Positions 1 through 8,540 of a DNA stretch of 64,000 nt are shown here, in pieces. This stretch comes from Winogradskyella sp. (GTDB taxonomy: Bacteria; Bacteroidota; Bacteroidia; Flavobacteriales; Flavobacteriaceae), in contig JABDKL010000115.1 of assembly GCA_013002225.1 (NCBI GenBank), positions 1-64,000 of the forward strand. Reading direction: 5' to 3'. The notes beneath the pieces are model-generated. The model ran no database searches and was not told where the DNA came from. It saw only the letters and a program-made list of their open reading frames with translations. The translations under genes were made by a program, and so were the position numbers. The first letter of the stretch is position 1; every line of letters begins with the position of its first letter.

Positions 1-1
1 A

Positions 2-1090
2 GCACAAGCCATCATAGAGAATAATCCAAAATTCGAAATTCAAAGGAAAAGAGATATTTCGTCATTTGATACAACAATTCCGAAAGAAGTTTCACTTACA
101 GAAAACCAATACAATACAAAACCAGAAATTGCTGAAGCTGTATTAGTTTTAGATAGACTTGCTAAAAAAATGCGTTCTAAACGGATGCGGGAAGGCGCAA
201 TTTCTTTTGATAAAGTTGAAGTAAAATTTAACTTGGACGAAGATGCAAATCCGGTTGGAGTATTCTTTAAAACCAGTAAAGATGCTAACAAACTGATTGA
301 AGAATTTATGTTGCTGGCAAATAGAAAAGTTTCTGAGTTTGTTGGTAAAATGAAACCAGAAAAGACTTTTGTTTATCGTGTACACGATGAGCCAGACGAA
401 TCTAAATTAGCACAATTACAGACTGTTGTTGGTCGATTTGGACATAGACTAAACTTTAAGGATAAGGGAAGTATTGCATCTTCTTTAAATAAATTACTTA
501 CAGATGTTGTTGGTAAAAAGGAACAAAATTTAGTAGATACCTTGACCATTCGTACTATGTCTAAGGCTGAGTATACGACCCATAATATTGGTCACTACGG
601 ATTATCCTTCGATTACTACAGCCACTTTACATCTCCAATACGTCGATATCCGGATGTAATGGCACATCGTTTATTACAACAGTATCTAGACGGTGAAAAA
701 TCTGCTAACGAGGAAATCTACGAGGAAAAGTGTAGACACTCGAGTAACATGGAATACTTAGCCACAAAAGCGGAACGTGACTCAATAAAGTACATGCAAA
801 TACGTTTTATGCAAGACCACCAGGACGAGGAATTTTTAGGAGTTATTTCTGGTGTTACAGATTGGGGAATTTATGTAGAAATTATTTCTAATAAATGTGA
901 AGGCATGGTAAGTGTTAGGGATATGAAAGACGATCACTATCAGTTCGATCAAGATCAGTATGCTATGGTAGGTAAAAAATCAGGTGTCGTTTATCAGCTT
1001 GGAGATGAGGTGATTGTGAAAGTAAAAAATACGGATTTAGTCAAAAAACATCTCGATTTTTACATGGTAGGGAAACCAGAAAATGAGTAA
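2..1090 (+). CDS. rnr: Ribonuclease R, C-terminal part (5' truncated by window edge)
   Basis: The reading frame is open from the first bases, so the gene begins before the window; about 362 residues are visible. It contains the end of the RNB exonuclease domain with the signature HFTSPIRRYPDVMAHR, followed by a C-terminal S1 RNA-binding domain (LGVISGVTDWGIYVEI onward). RNase R is a processive 3'-5' exoribonuclease that degrades structured RNA in the cytoplasm. The catalytic Asp cluster lies upstream of the visible part. The end lacks the long Lys-rich tail found in some proteobacterial RNase R. It could be called VacB/RNase II family, but the S1 arrangement and RNB motif fit RNase R well. 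Confidence 0.93.
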   Translation, partial: AQAIIENNPKFEIQRKRDISSFDTTIPKEVSLTENQYNTKPEIAEAVLVLDRLAKKMRSKRMREGAISFDKVEVKFNLDEDANPVGVFFKTSKDANKLIEEFMLLANRKVSEFVGKMKPEKTFVYRVHDEPDESKLAQLQTVVGRFGHRLNFKDKGSIASSLNKLLTDVVGKKEQNLVDTLTIRTMSKAEYTTHNIGHYGLSFDYYSHFTSPIRRYPDVMAHRLLQQYLDGEKSANEEIYEEKCRHSSNMEYLATKAERDSIKYMQIRFMQDHQDEEFLGVISGVTDWGIYVEIISNKCEGMVSVRDMKDDHYQFDQDQYAMVGKKSGVVYQLGDEVIVKVKNTDLVKKHLDFYMVGKPENE

Positions 1091-1147
1091 AAATAATAGG
1101 TAGAACCAATTTAATAGAAACGATTTTTATTGTAATATTTATTGAGT

Positions 1148-1447
1148 ATGATTTTAACTACAACAAATTCAATCGAAGGCTTTAAAATCATGGATTACTT
1201 AGGTATAGTTACTGGAGTTGCTATGAATGAAGACGCCATTACTATGGGTTTTAGCATTTCAAAATATTCCCAAAAAATACAATCAAGTATAGATAATGTT
1301 AAGGAAATCGCATTTCAAAGATTACAAGAAAATGCGACTAAACTCAAGGCAAATGCAGTGGTTGGTATAAAAGTAGAAATTGAATTTGCCTCAAACAATT
1401 ACCCAATGGTTTCTGTAACAGGTACTGCTGTAAAAGTGGTAGAATAA
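1148..1447 (+). CDS. YbjQ/UPF0145-like small protein
   Basis: A 99-residue cytoplasmic protein that resembles the YbjQ (UPF0145) family of heavy-metal-binding-like domains: an N-terminal stretch ending in GFKIMDYLGIVTG, then a helix and an alternating strand pattern ending in VSVTGTAVKV. The frame stays open 6 bases upstream to a TTG, but the ATG at 1148 matches the family start better. Function is unknown; members probably form oligomeric rings. It lies 57 bases after rnr and just before a DUF2807 gene, all on the same strand, so these may be cotranscribed. Family assignment comes from pattern recognition of the sequence only. Confidence 0.75.
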   Translation: MILTTTNSIEGFKIMDYLGIVTGVAMNEDAITMGFSISKYSQKIQSSIDNVKEIAFQRLQENATKLKANAVVGIKVEIEFASNNYPMVSVTGTAVKVVE

Positions 1448-1474
1448 CTATTAATCATCTTATCAATTAACACC

Positions 1475-2146
1475 ATGAAAAAATTAATTTTTCTTCTTTC
1501 GATGCTATTAAGCTCAGTATTATATGCACAAAATAGCAGAGAGCACACTGTTGGTGAATTTTCTACTGTAAAAGTTTATGATTTAATTAATCTCACAATG
1601 ATTAAATCTAACGAAAATAAGGTTAGTATTACTGGAAGTAATCGTAATGATGTTGTCATTACCAATAAAAATGGAACGCTTAAAATACGGATGAATCTCG
1701 AAGAAAGTTTTGACGGTAATAACACTAGAGTGATACTTTATTATACTTCAGTTGACGTTATTGATGCTAATGAGGGCGCCAATGTTATTGTAAACGATTC
1801 ATTAGACCAATATGAGATCGATTTAAAAGTGCAAGAAGGTGCAGAAATTACGGCAACTATAAAATCTACATATGCAAATTTTCGCGCAGTCACTGGTGGT
1901 ATTATTAATGTTAATGGAAACTCAAAAAATCAGGATATAGCCATCTATACAGGTGGTATTTTTAATGGAAAAACCTTTGTTACCGAACGATCAGAAGTTA
2001 GTGTTAACGCAGCTGGTGAAGCCCATATAAATGCTACCGAACTGGTAGAAGCTAGTGTTAAAGTTGGTGGGAATATTTATATATATGGAAATCCTAATAC
2101 AATTAACGAGAGTCGTGTTTTAGGTGGCACCATAAAACGTATGTAA
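1475..2146 (+). CDS. Secreted DUF2807 (head GIN domain) protein
   Basis: A 223-residue protein with a clear signal peptide (hydrophobic residues 4-16, cleavage likely after YAQ at 17-19). The rest is a run of short beta strands rich in Asn, Gly and Val, as in the DUF2807 / putative auto-transporter adhesin head GIN domain family, which folds as a beta-helix. It is probably periplasmic or on the cell surface. The function of the family is not known. It follows the YbjQ-like gene by 27 bases and may be in the same operon. Confidence 0.8.
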   Translation: MKKLIFLLSMLLSSVLYAQNSREHTVGEFSTVKVYDLINLTMIKSNENKVSITGSNRNDVVITNKNGTLKIRMNLEESFDGNNTRVILYYTSVDVIDANEGANVIVNDSLDQYEIDLKVQEGAEITATIKSTYANFRAVTGGIINVNGNSKNQDIAIYTGGIFNGKTFVTERSEVSVNAAGEAHINATELVEASVKVGGNIYIYGNPNTINESRVLGGTIKRM

Positions 2147-2164
2147 TTTCCTAATTAGATTTAT

Positions 2165-2172
2165 TACTTTTG
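2165..2172 (+). promoter_or_regulatory. Bacteroidota -7 box before the LysE-type gene
   Basis: TACTTTTG matches the TAnnTTTG -7 consensus of Bacteroidota and lies 19 bases before the ATG at 2192. No convincing upstream TTG was seen at the expected distance. Confidence 0.45.
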
Positions 2173-2191
2173 TGTAAACCGCAAAAGTTAC

Positions 2192-2881
2192 ATGTTAGAC
2201 GATATCTTAACAGCCATACCCTTTGGTATTATTTTAGCCTTCACCATCGGACCTGTTTTTTTTGTGTTGCTAGAAACGAGTGCCACAAAAGGCTTTACCA
2301 GTGCTTTAATTTTTGATTTAGGTGTCATTTTAGCCGATATAGTTTTTATACTCGTTATCTTCAAAAGCACCGATACCTTATTAGATAAAATTAAAGATGA
2401 CCCAAAACTTCTTGTGTTTGGTGGCGTTTTGCTTGTTGTCTATGGTATTATTAGTTTTATAAAAACCTCAAAATCATTTAGATCCATTGTCAGAGAACAT
2501 CATAAAATTAAACTACCTAAAAAGGATTATGGAAAGCTTTTTATAAAAGGTTTCTTGCTTAATTTTATAAACATTGGTGTACTTTTAGGTTGGCTGGGTT
2601 TTATTGTAATAGGTACATCGATAACAGAATCAGATAACGGCGTTGTTATTTTTATTACCACAATGCTTATTTCTTATTTTGTTTGTGATTTGTTTAAAAT
2701 TGCCGCAGCAAAACGATTGAGAAGTAAGTTAACGCCCAGGCTAATATTTAAAACAAAAAAAATTGTTTCTTTAGTTATTTTAGGTTTCGGAATTATTTTA
2801 CTCACGCAAGGCTTATTTCCTGAGCTCTATGAAAAAAGTAAAGAACAGATTGAGCGGGTTAATCCAATTGGCAATAGCTAA
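2192..2881 (+). CDS. LysE-family amino-acid exporter/translocator
   Basis: A 229-residue inner-membrane protein with about six hydrophobic segments. The N-terminal segment containing the GPVFFVLLETS motif is typical of the LysE/RhtB exporter family, which exports amino acids or related small molecules by proton exchange. A basic loop with KLPKKD separates the two halves. The substrate cannot be deduced from sequence. It has its own -7 box upstream. The next gene begins 37 bases after its stop. Confidence 0.82.
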   Translation: MLDDILTAIPFGIILAFTIGPVFFVLLETSATKGFTSALIFDLGVILADIVFILVIFKSTDTLLDKIKDDPKLLVFGGVLLVVYGIISFIKTSKSFRSIVREHHKIKLPKKDYGKLFIKGFLLNFINIGVLLGWLGFIVIGTSITESDNGVVIFITTMLISYFVCDLFKIAAAKRLRSKLTPRLIFKTKKIVSLVILGFGIILLTQGLFPELYEKSKEQIERVNPIGNS

Positions 2882-2918
2882 TCCATATCAATTCATCTAT
2901 CTTTATAAAACACTTAGA

Positions 2919-3575
2919 ATGAAATATTTATTAAATAGTATTTTTATAATTGGCATGAGTTGCTTTCTCTATGCACAAGAAAGATCAGATCAATCTAGGC
3001 ATTACGTGTTTCCAGACTTCACAGAAGGCTATATGCTTATGAAGGATGGTACTAAAAAAACAGGCTTAATAAATTATAATGCACTATCAGAGAATTTTGC
3101 AATTAAAGTTGAAGATAATATTTTAGGATTAGGTAAAAACGATAGAATGCTTGTCGATACTGTGTATGTCGCAAACACTAAGTTCATCATAAAAGATGGA
3201 AAATTTCTAGAGCTACTATTAAATTCTGATGTAAAACTGTATTTAGAATATACATGTAACCTATCAACAACTACAGAAGGTAGAAATGCCTATGGAGGAT
3301 CCTCCCAAACAACTTCTAGCACCCCTTTATCTTCAATTGATATGGAAGGAAATCGCTATGCGATGGAGCTTCCTAAGCGCTATAAGATTGATTTGGTTCT
3401 CGATTATTTGATACTGAAAGACAATACCCTAAAAAGCTTTAAATCTTTAGGGCAATTAAAAAAACTTTACAAAACCCGTAAGAGCGATATTAAAGCCTAT
3501 AGAAAATCCCATAACGTCGATTTTAAATTACCATCATCTGTCAAGGGTCTTATAATATATCTTGAAGGCGTGTAA
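2919..3575 (+). CDS. Secreted protein of unknown function
   Basis: I do not recognise this 218-residue protein. The ATG at 2919 is chosen because it gives a signal peptide (hydrophobic residues 3-15, cleavage after YAQ). The frame is open upstream to 2829, but that part overlaps lysE and makes no signal peptide. The mature part has an early motif GYMLMKDGTKKTGLINYN, resembling the start of small Bacteroidota periplasmic proteins that open with a short beta-hairpin repeat, and a low-complexity Ser/Thr patch near residue 125. It lies downstream of lysE on the same strand and is followed by a terminator. Confidence 0.7.
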   Translation: MKYLLNSIFIIGMSCFLYAQERSDQSRHYVFPDFTEGYMLMKDGTKKTGLINYNALSENFAIKVEDNILGLGKNDRMLVDTVYVANTKFIIKDGKFLELLLNSDVKLYLEYTCNLSTTTEGRNAYGGSSQTTSSTPLSSIDMEGNRYAMELPKRYKIDLVLDYLILKDNTLKSFKSLGQLKKLYKTRKSDIKAYRKSHNVDFKLPSSVKGLIIYLEGV

Positions 3576-3654
3576 ATGAATAAAAAGAGTAGGAGGATTG
3601 GTTAATATACGTCAGCTATAATTTTTAGATCAGTTTATTTATTTCAAATAAAAA

Positions 3655-3684
3655 AGAGATACTTAGTTAAGTATCTCTTTTTTT
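3655..3684. terminator. Bidirectional rho-independent terminator
   Basis: A 10-bp perfect stem (3655-3664 with 3669-3678) and a 4-base loop are followed by a T run and preceded by an A run. It can end the secreted-protein gene on the + strand and tRNA-Cys on the minus strand. Confidence 0.85.
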
Positions 3685-3685
3685 G

Positions 3686-3756
3686 AGGTGTCGAGCGGAT
3701 TCGAACCGCTGTAGTAGGTTTTGCAGACCCAAGCCTAGCCACTCGGCCACGACACC
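3686..3756 (-). tRNA. tRNA-Cys (anticodon GCA)
   Basis: Reading the minus strand gives a full cloverleaf of 71 nt: 7-bp acceptor stem GGTGTCG/CGACACC, D arm with GGC, anticodon loop CTGCAAA on a 5-bp stem TGGGT/ACCTA, and a T arm with TTCGAATC. The loop places GCA as the anticodon, and the discriminator base is U, as expected for cysteine tRNA. CCA is not encoded. Confidence 0.97.
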
Positions 3757-3796
3757 CTTATGCGAGGGCAAATATATAAATATTTCGGTTTTAACC

Positions 3797-4168
3797 CTAG
3801 TTACTTAGGTTTTTTCGACTTTCAGTAAGTTTTATGGTTACCATTTGCACGTCGCCATCTATTGGTGGGTTAATCTTACTTACAGAAACACTTGCCTTTG
3901 TTACCATAGTATCCTCTAAAAATATGCGATTTAAAATACGCTGAGCGACAGTTTCGAGTAATTTAGAAGGTGTTTTCATTTCCTCTATAACCACCTTATT
4001 TAAAAACACGTAGTCTACGGTATCAATTAGTTGGTCACTTTGAGCAGAAGCTTTCAAATCAGCTTTAACTACCAGGTCTACACGATAATCACTACCAATC
4101 GCAGTTTCTTCTTTTAAACAACCGTGATGTGCATAAACACGAATATTTTCAACTTTTATTATTCCCAT
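3797..4168 (-). CDS. folB: Dihydroneopterin aldolase FolB
   Basis: A 123-residue protein of standard FolB length. It opens with IRVYAHHGCLKEE, where the conserved Tyr/His/Gly region and the Glu of the pterin site sit, and ends with KINPPIDGDVQMVTIKL, the conserved Lys/Pro strand of the family. It converts 7,8-dihydroneopterin to 6-hydroxymethyl-7,8-dihydropterin and glycolaldehyde in folate synthesis. It lies alone on the minus strand between tRNA-Cys and a Zn-ribbon gene. A -7 box ends only four bases before the start codon, so the mRNA may be leaderless. Confidence 0.92.
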   Translation of the reverse strand: MGIIKVENIRVYAHHGCLKEETAIGSDYRVDLVVKADLKASAQSDQLIDTVDYVFLNKVVIEEMKTPSKLLETVAQRILNRIFLEDTMVTKASVSVSKINPPIDGDVQMVTIKLTESRKNLSN

Positions 4169-4172
4169 AGCG

Positions 4173-4180
4173 CAAAAGTA
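4173..4180 (-). promoter_or_regulatory. -7 box of folB
   Basis: TACTTTTG on the minus strand matches TAnnTTTG and ends four bases before the folB ATG. Transcription would then begin at or next to the start codon. Confidence 0.5.
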
Positions 4181-4257
4181 ATATTAATTAAGAATATCTA
4201 AATTAACATCAACGCCTAAAAATTAGTAATCCTTATGACTTATAAAAACCAAATATT

Positions 4258-4476
4258 TTAATTAGTGAAAAAATCAAATATATTGCTTAGCGCTCCTGTT
4301 TTGGCTTTAAAGAATTCTGTATAGGTACATTTTTTACAAGTAACAGATGTAAATTTCTTATTCTGTACGTCAAATATTTTAGAGAGTGTACCACCTGTAG
4401 CTCTCATTTCTCCAATCTCGTAAGTTGTATTTTCACATTTTGGACATTTGTAGTTCATTTTGCTTTCTTTTTTCAT
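4258..4476 (-). CDS. Small Zn-ribbon protein (PF09855/DUF2082-like)
   Basis: A 72-residue protein with two CxxC knuckles: CPKC near residue 11 and CKKC near residue 48. The pattern between them (TTYEIGEMRATGGTLSKIFD, then FTSVTCKKC, then GALSNIFDFFTN) fits the zinc-ribbon family annotated as nucleic-acid-binding (DUF2082). It probably binds one zinc ion; the target is unknown. A second ATG at 4458 in the same frame, just before NYKCPKC, is an equally good start and would give 66 residues. Confidence 0.8.
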   Translation of the reverse strand: MKKESKMNYKCPKCENTTYEIGEMRATGGTLSKIFDVQNKKFTSVTCKKCTYTEFFKAKTGALSNIFDFFTN

Positions 4477-4520
4477 TTACACTATATGTATTGAATAGTG
4501 CATTAATGTTACAATTTGCT

Positions 4521-4528
4521 TAATTTTG
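4521..4528 (+). promoter_or_regulatory. -7 box before glnS
   Basis: TAATTTTG matches TAnnTTTG and is 61 bases before the glnS ATG. No clear -33 TTG was found at the right distance. Confidence 0.45.
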
Positions 4529-4589
4529 TCAGCGCTGTTGATAAGATTTTATTTTATTTTATAAGGAGCAAATATTTAATAACCACTAC

Positions 4590-6602
4590 ATGTCAGAAGA
4601 TTTAAAATCACTCAACTTTATTGAGCATATTATAGAAGAAGATTTAGCAGACGGATTATCCATAGATAAGTTACGCTTTCGTTTTCCTCCAGAACCAAAC
4701 GGCTATTTACATATAGGACACACCAAAGCGATAGGTATCAGTTTTGGTTTAGGCGAACGTTATAAGGCTCCTGTAAATTTAAGATTTGATGACACCAATC
4801 CCACTAAAGAAGAACAAGAATATGTAGATGCTATAAAGCGTGATATTGCTTGGTTAGGTTACAAGTGGGAAAACGAACTATACTCTTCAGATTATTTTGA
4901 AATATTGTATAATTGGGCTGTATTGCTTATTAAGGATGGTAAAGCCTACGTAGACAGCCAGTCTTCAGAAGCAATGGCGGAGCAAAAGGGAACACCAACC
5001 CAAATAGGTACTAATAGTCCATTTAGAGACCGAAGTATTCAAGAAAACTTAGATTTATTTGAACGCATGAAAGCAGGTGAATTCCCTGCTGGTACGCATG
5101 TGCTTAGGGCTAAAATAGATATGGCAGATCCTAATATGTTGATGCGAGATCCGATAATGTACCGCATATTACATGCTAAGCATCACAGAACAGGTAACGA
5201 TTGGTGCATTTACCCAATGTATGATTGGACTCATGGCGAAAGCGATTATATAGAACAAGTATCACATTCATTATGTTCTTTAGAATTTAAACCACACAGA
5301 AAGCTGTATGATTGGTTTAAGGAGCATGTATATAATTATGGTAAAACTGAATTGCCTTTATTACCTAAACAGCGAGAATTTGCAAGATTAAATCTAAGTT
5401 ATACCATAATGAGTAAGCGTAAATTGCTTCGATTGGTAGAAGAAGGTATAGTTAAGGGTTGGGACGATCCCAGAATGCCAACTATCTCGGGCTTGCGCCG
5501 TCGTGGTTATACACCAAAATCTATTAGAACCTTTATAGATAAGGTTGGTGTGGCAAAACGAGAAAATGTAATTGATGTATCCCTATTAGAGTTTTGTATT
5601 CGAGAAGACCTTAATAAAACAGCTAATCGTGTGATGGCAGTTTTAGACCCTGTAAAAGTGGTTATAACTAATTATCCGGAAGGTGAGGTAGAATGGCTTG
5701 ATGCAGAAAACAATCAAGAAGATGAATCCGCTGGTTATAGAAAAGTACCATTTTCGCGAGAAATTTTTATCGAAAAAGAAGATTTTAAAGAAGAAGCAGG
5801 TAATAAATATTTCAGACTGAAACTGGGTGGAGAAGTACGATTAAAAAATGCATATATCATTAAAGCTAATGATGTTGTAAAAGATGAGAGTGGTGCTATT
5901 AAAGAAATTCATTGTACCTACGACACAGATACATCCAGAAGGGTCAAGGGAACATTGCACTGGGTGTCCATAGCGCATGCTATAGAAGCAGAGATTAGGG
6001 AATATGATCGTTTGTTTATGCACGAATCTCCAGATAGTGATAAGGCCAAAGATTTTATGGAATTCTTAAATCCAAATTCTTTAAAAGTCTTAACGGGTTA
6101 TTTAGAACCAAGTTTATCTAAAGCAGAAGTTGGGGAACGTTACCAATTTCAACGTTTAGGTTATTTTAACGTAGATGAGGATTCTGAGCCTAGCAGGCTG
6201 GTATTTAACAAAACTGTTGGTTTAAGAGATAGTTGGGCAAAACAAAAACCAAAAACCCAAAATAAGACCCAGACTCAGAAAAAAACAAAGCCACAACAAC
6301 AAAGACGTTCGGCAATCAGTGTAATTCAACAATTAGGTAAAAAGTACACAAACTTATCTGAAGAAAAACAGATCAAAACTAAGGCAGAGATACAAACACT
6401 AGCCAAAGATGTCTCATATGATGAATTAGAGCCTCTATTTGGCACTGCTGTGAAAAAAGCAGGCACACGTATAGCTGTAATGATTGTACTCAAAGAACTA
6501 CTTAAAAAAGACTTAGAGCGTAATAGTGTTATTAATGAGTTTGTAGAAAAAGCCCTAGAGGATAAAAATGAGATTTTGGTAAAAGAAGCCCAGGAGGTTT
6601 AA
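4590..6602 (+). CDS. glnS: Glutaminyl-tRNA synthetase with C-terminal extension
   Basis: A 670-residue class I synthetase charging tRNA-Gln with glutamine. The HIGH motif is at residues 41-44 (PPEPNGYLHIGH) and the KMSKS-type motif is MSKRK at 274-278. The catalytic core and anticodon-binding beta barrels end near residue 547, matching the roughly 554-residue E. coli enzyme. After it comes a Gln/Lys-rich linker (about 548-570) and a predicted helical domain of about 100 residues. GlnRS enzymes with appended YqeY-like domains are known, but this tail is shorter and I could not match it convincingly to YqeY. Confidence 0.95.
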   Translation: MSEDLKSLNFIEHIIEEDLADGLSIDKLRFRFPPEPNGYLHIGHTKAIGISFGLGERYKAPVNLRFDDTNPTKEEQEYVDAIKRDIAWLGYKWENELYSSDYFEILYNWAVLLIKDGKAYVDSQSSEAMAEQKGTPTQIGTNSPFRDRSIQENLDLFERMKAGEFPAGTHVLRAKIDMADPNMLMRDPIMYRILHAKHHRTGNDWCIYPMYDWTHGESDYIEQVSHSLCSLEFKPHRKLYDWFKEHVYNYGKTELPLLPKQREFARLNLSYTIMSKRKLLRLVEEGIVKGWDDPRMPTISGLRRRGYTPKSIRTFIDKVGVAKRENVIDVSLLEFCIREDLNKTANRVMAVLDPVKVVITNYPEGEVEWLDAENNQEDESAGYRKVPFSREIFIEKEDFKEEAGNKYFRLKLGGEVRLKNAYIIKANDVVKDESGAIKEIHCTYDTDTSRRVKGTLHWVSIAHAIEAEIREYDRLFMHESPDSDKAKDFMEFLNPNSLKVLTGYLEPSLSKAEVGERYQFQRLGYFNVDEDSEPSRLVFNKTVGLRDSWAKQKPKTQNKTQTQKKTKPQQQRRSAISVIQQLGKKYTNLSEEKQIKTKAEIQTLAKDVSYDELEPLFGTAVKKAGTRIAVMIVLKELLKKDLERNSVINEFVEKALEDKNEILVKEAQEV

Positions 6603-6661
6603 CACTATTTTGAGAACTTAGGACCAAGTAAATTCTTATTTTAGTATAAATTAGACATATT

Positions 6662-6871
6662 ATGAAAGAAACCAACCATATACTTACGGAAATTGCTGCT
6701 GTTACTAGGAACATTGAAGATAACTACCCAGAGCTCATGAAATATTTGAATGAAACCAGAAGTACTTTACCTGAAGGTTCAAATGCAGACGCTTCCCTTA
6801 ATAAAGCTGATTTACAAAATTATTTAGATCAATTAAATGAACTTGTTTCTAAGTATAAAAAAGAGCATTAA
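6662..6871 (+). CDS. Small helical protein of unknown function
   Basis: I do not recognise a named family. The 69-residue protein is acidic and predicted helical, with an N-terminal helix around EIAAVTRNIEDNYPELMKYL, a loop containing TLPEG, and a second helix ending in basic residues. It has no signal peptide or membrane segment. It starts 59 bases after glnS and is followed at once by a good terminator, so it is probably the last gene of the glnS unit. Confidence 0.65.
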   Translation: MKETNHILTEIAAVTRNIEDNYPELMKYLNETRSTLPEGSNADASLNKADLQNYLDQLNELVSKYKKEH

Positions 6872-6900
6872 AACATTTTATAATTGAAAGTTCCAAAAAC

Positions 6901-6929
6901 CCTCAGATAATGACTTCTGAGGTTTTTTT
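6901..6929 (+). terminator. Rho-independent terminator
   Basis: The stem CCTCAGA (6901-6907) pairs with TCTGAGG (6916-6922) and is followed by seven T. It closes the glnS/small protein unit. Confidence 0.8.
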
Positions 6930-6970
6930 GTACATTTAAATGAAACTAACTAAAAAAATCATTAATTATT

Positions 6971-7459
6971 ATGGAATTACCTGTAAACGTATTAGCAATA
7001 CCCGTTGCTGCTGTCGCTGCTTTGGTTATAGGCGCTGTGTGGTACAGCCCTAAAGTATTTGGAAATGCCTGGATGAAAGCCTCCGGAATGACTGAAGAAA
7101 AAATGAAGGGCGGAAATATGGCTTTAATCTTTGGACTCGCATTAGTATTTGCAGCCATGTTAAGCATTCTCTTAATGCAATTTACCAACCACCAATGGGG
7201 AGCCTTAGGAATGGTTGGAGGTGATCCGGAAAATGCAAAAGCTTCGTTTGAAGCGTTTATGGCAGATTACGGCGAACAGCATCGCTCCTTTGGTCACGGA
7301 GCATTACATGGTGGAATTTTTGGCATACTTGGTGCACTTCCAATAATCGGAACAATTGCTTTATTTGAGCGAAAAAGTGCTAAGTATATCTTTATAAATT
7401 CTGGTTTTTGGATCGTGACAATGATAGTTATGGGCGGAATTTTATGCGCCTGGCATTAG
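6971..7459 (+). CDS. DUF1761 family membrane protein
   Basis: A 162-residue protein with four hydrophobic segments (about 5-25, 50-70, 110-130 and 142-160). The first segment runs into AVWYSPKVFGNAWMKASG, the hallmark of the DUF1761 family, and a GxxHG-type pair GALHGGIFG is near residue 112. It is an inner-membrane protein with no assigned function. It stands alone between two terminators, so it has its own promoter, which I could not locate. Confidence 0.82.
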   Translation: MELPVNVLAIPVAAVAALVIGAVWYSPKVFGNAWMKASGMTEEKMKGGNMALIFGLALVFAAMLSILLMQFTNHQWGALGMVGGDPENAKASFEAFMADYGEQHRSFGHGALHGGIFGILGALPIIGTIALFERKSAKYIFINSGFWIVTMIVMGGILCAWH

Positions 7460-7472
7460 AATAAAATGATAA

Positions 7473-7503
7473 AAAAAGCCTTGACTTAATCAAGGCTTTT
7501 TTT
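7473..7503. terminator. Bidirectional rho-independent terminator
   Basis: A long perfect stem (AAAAAGCCTTGA with TCAAGGCTTTTT) around a 5-base loop has flanking A and T runs. It serves the DUF1761 gene and the convergent SPFH gene. Confidence 0.88.
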
Positions 7504-7505
7504 AT

Positions 7506-8444
7506 CTATTCCTTTTGAGAATTCTTCTTGTTTTTCTCTGCATTTTTCATGGCTTCGCCTATTTGATTGCTGGCTGCAAAACTGGCTACCATATCATTTA
7601 GCATATTGCTACCAGCCTGTGGCGCGTTAGGAAGTAAAATAAGATTACTATTTGTTTCTTCGCCCAGAGACTGTAAAGTGTCATAATGTTGTGTAACAAC
7701 GATGAGCGCAGATGCTTCCTGAGAATTAATCCCAACACGATTTAAAACTTCAACAGATTCTTCTAGACCTCTTGCGATTTCCCTGCGTTGATCTGCAATA
7801 CCCTGACCTTGTAAACGTTTGCTTTCAGCTTCCGCTTTTGCCTTTTCTACTATTAAGATGCGCGCTGCATCACCTTCAAACTGAGCTGCAATTTTTTCAC
7901 GCTCAGACGCATTAATGCGGTTCATAGCTTGTTTTACCTGAGCATCTGGATCAATGTCTGTTACTAATGTTTTTATGATGTCAAATCCGTAATCTAACAT
8001 CGCATCATTTAATTCTGCCTTAACAGCTAAAGCAATATCGTCCTTTTTAACAAAAACATCATCCAGCTTCATTTTTGGTACTTCGGCGCGCACAACATCA
8101 AATACATATGAAGTGATCTGATCATGAGGATAATCCAGCTTATAAAATGCATCGTAAACTTTATCTCTGATGACTTTATACTGTACAGAAACCTTTAGAC
8201 GAACAAAGACATCATCTAAGGTTTTGGTTTCTATAATAACATCTAATTGCTGAATTTTAAGGCTTAAACGACCAGCAACACGATCAATGAGTGGAATCTT
8301 TAGCCTTAAACCCGATTGGGCTATATATTGAAAACGTCCAAAACGCTCTACAATCGCTGCAGTCTGTTGTTTTACGATAAAGAATGAAGAGATTATAATA
8401 AGTAATCCGAAAAAGATAATTGGTATTAAAATAAATTGACCCAT
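7506..8444 (-). CDS. SPFH/Band 7 (stomatin/HIR-like) membrane protein
   Basis: A 312-residue protein with one N-terminal membrane segment (about 4-24) followed by an SPFH domain that opens with VKQQTAAIVERFGRFQ and contains KIPLIDRV and DVFVRLKVSVQYKV. A long Ala/Glu-rich helix (EREKIAAQFEGDAARILIVE onward) follows, as in stomatin, prohibitin and plant HIR proteins. Such proteins form large ring or cage oligomers and organise membrane microdomains or control membrane proteases. No NfeD partner gene is adjacent, which argues for the HIR/stomatin type rather than an NfeD-paired one. Confidence 0.88.
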   Translation of the reverse strand: MGQFILIPIIFFGLLIIISSFFIVKQQTAAIVERFGRFQYIAQSGLRLKIPLIDRVAGRLSLKIQQLDVIIETKTLDDVFVRLKVSVQYKVIRDKVYDAFYKLDYPHDQITSYVFDVVRAEVPKMKLDDVFVKKDDIALAVKAELNDAMLDYGFDIIKTLVTDIDPDAQVKQAMNRINASEREKIAAQFEGDAARILIVEKAKAEAESKRLQGQGIADQRREIARGLEESVEVLNRVGINSQEASALIVVTQHYDTLQSLGEETNSNLILLPNAPQAGSNMLNDMVASFAASNQIGEAMKNAEKNKKNSQKE

Positions 8445-8508
8445 AGCAAGTTTTTTAAGGTTAGTAAGTTAGATGTATTAAAAGTAAGTAATATTAAATT
8501 ATTTTGTC

Positions 8509-8516
8509 TAGGTTTG
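8509..8516 (+). promoter_or_regulatory. -7 box before the outer-membrane barrel gene
   Basis: TAGGTTTG matches TAnnTTTG and lies 24 bases before the ATG at 8541. Confidence 0.45.
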
Positions 8517-8540
8517 TTTTAATCCGTTCTAATTAATAGT

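Noticed and set aside
149..385. Minus-strand open frame inside rnr
   Set aside because: It overlaps conserved RNase R sequence and shows no protein family features.
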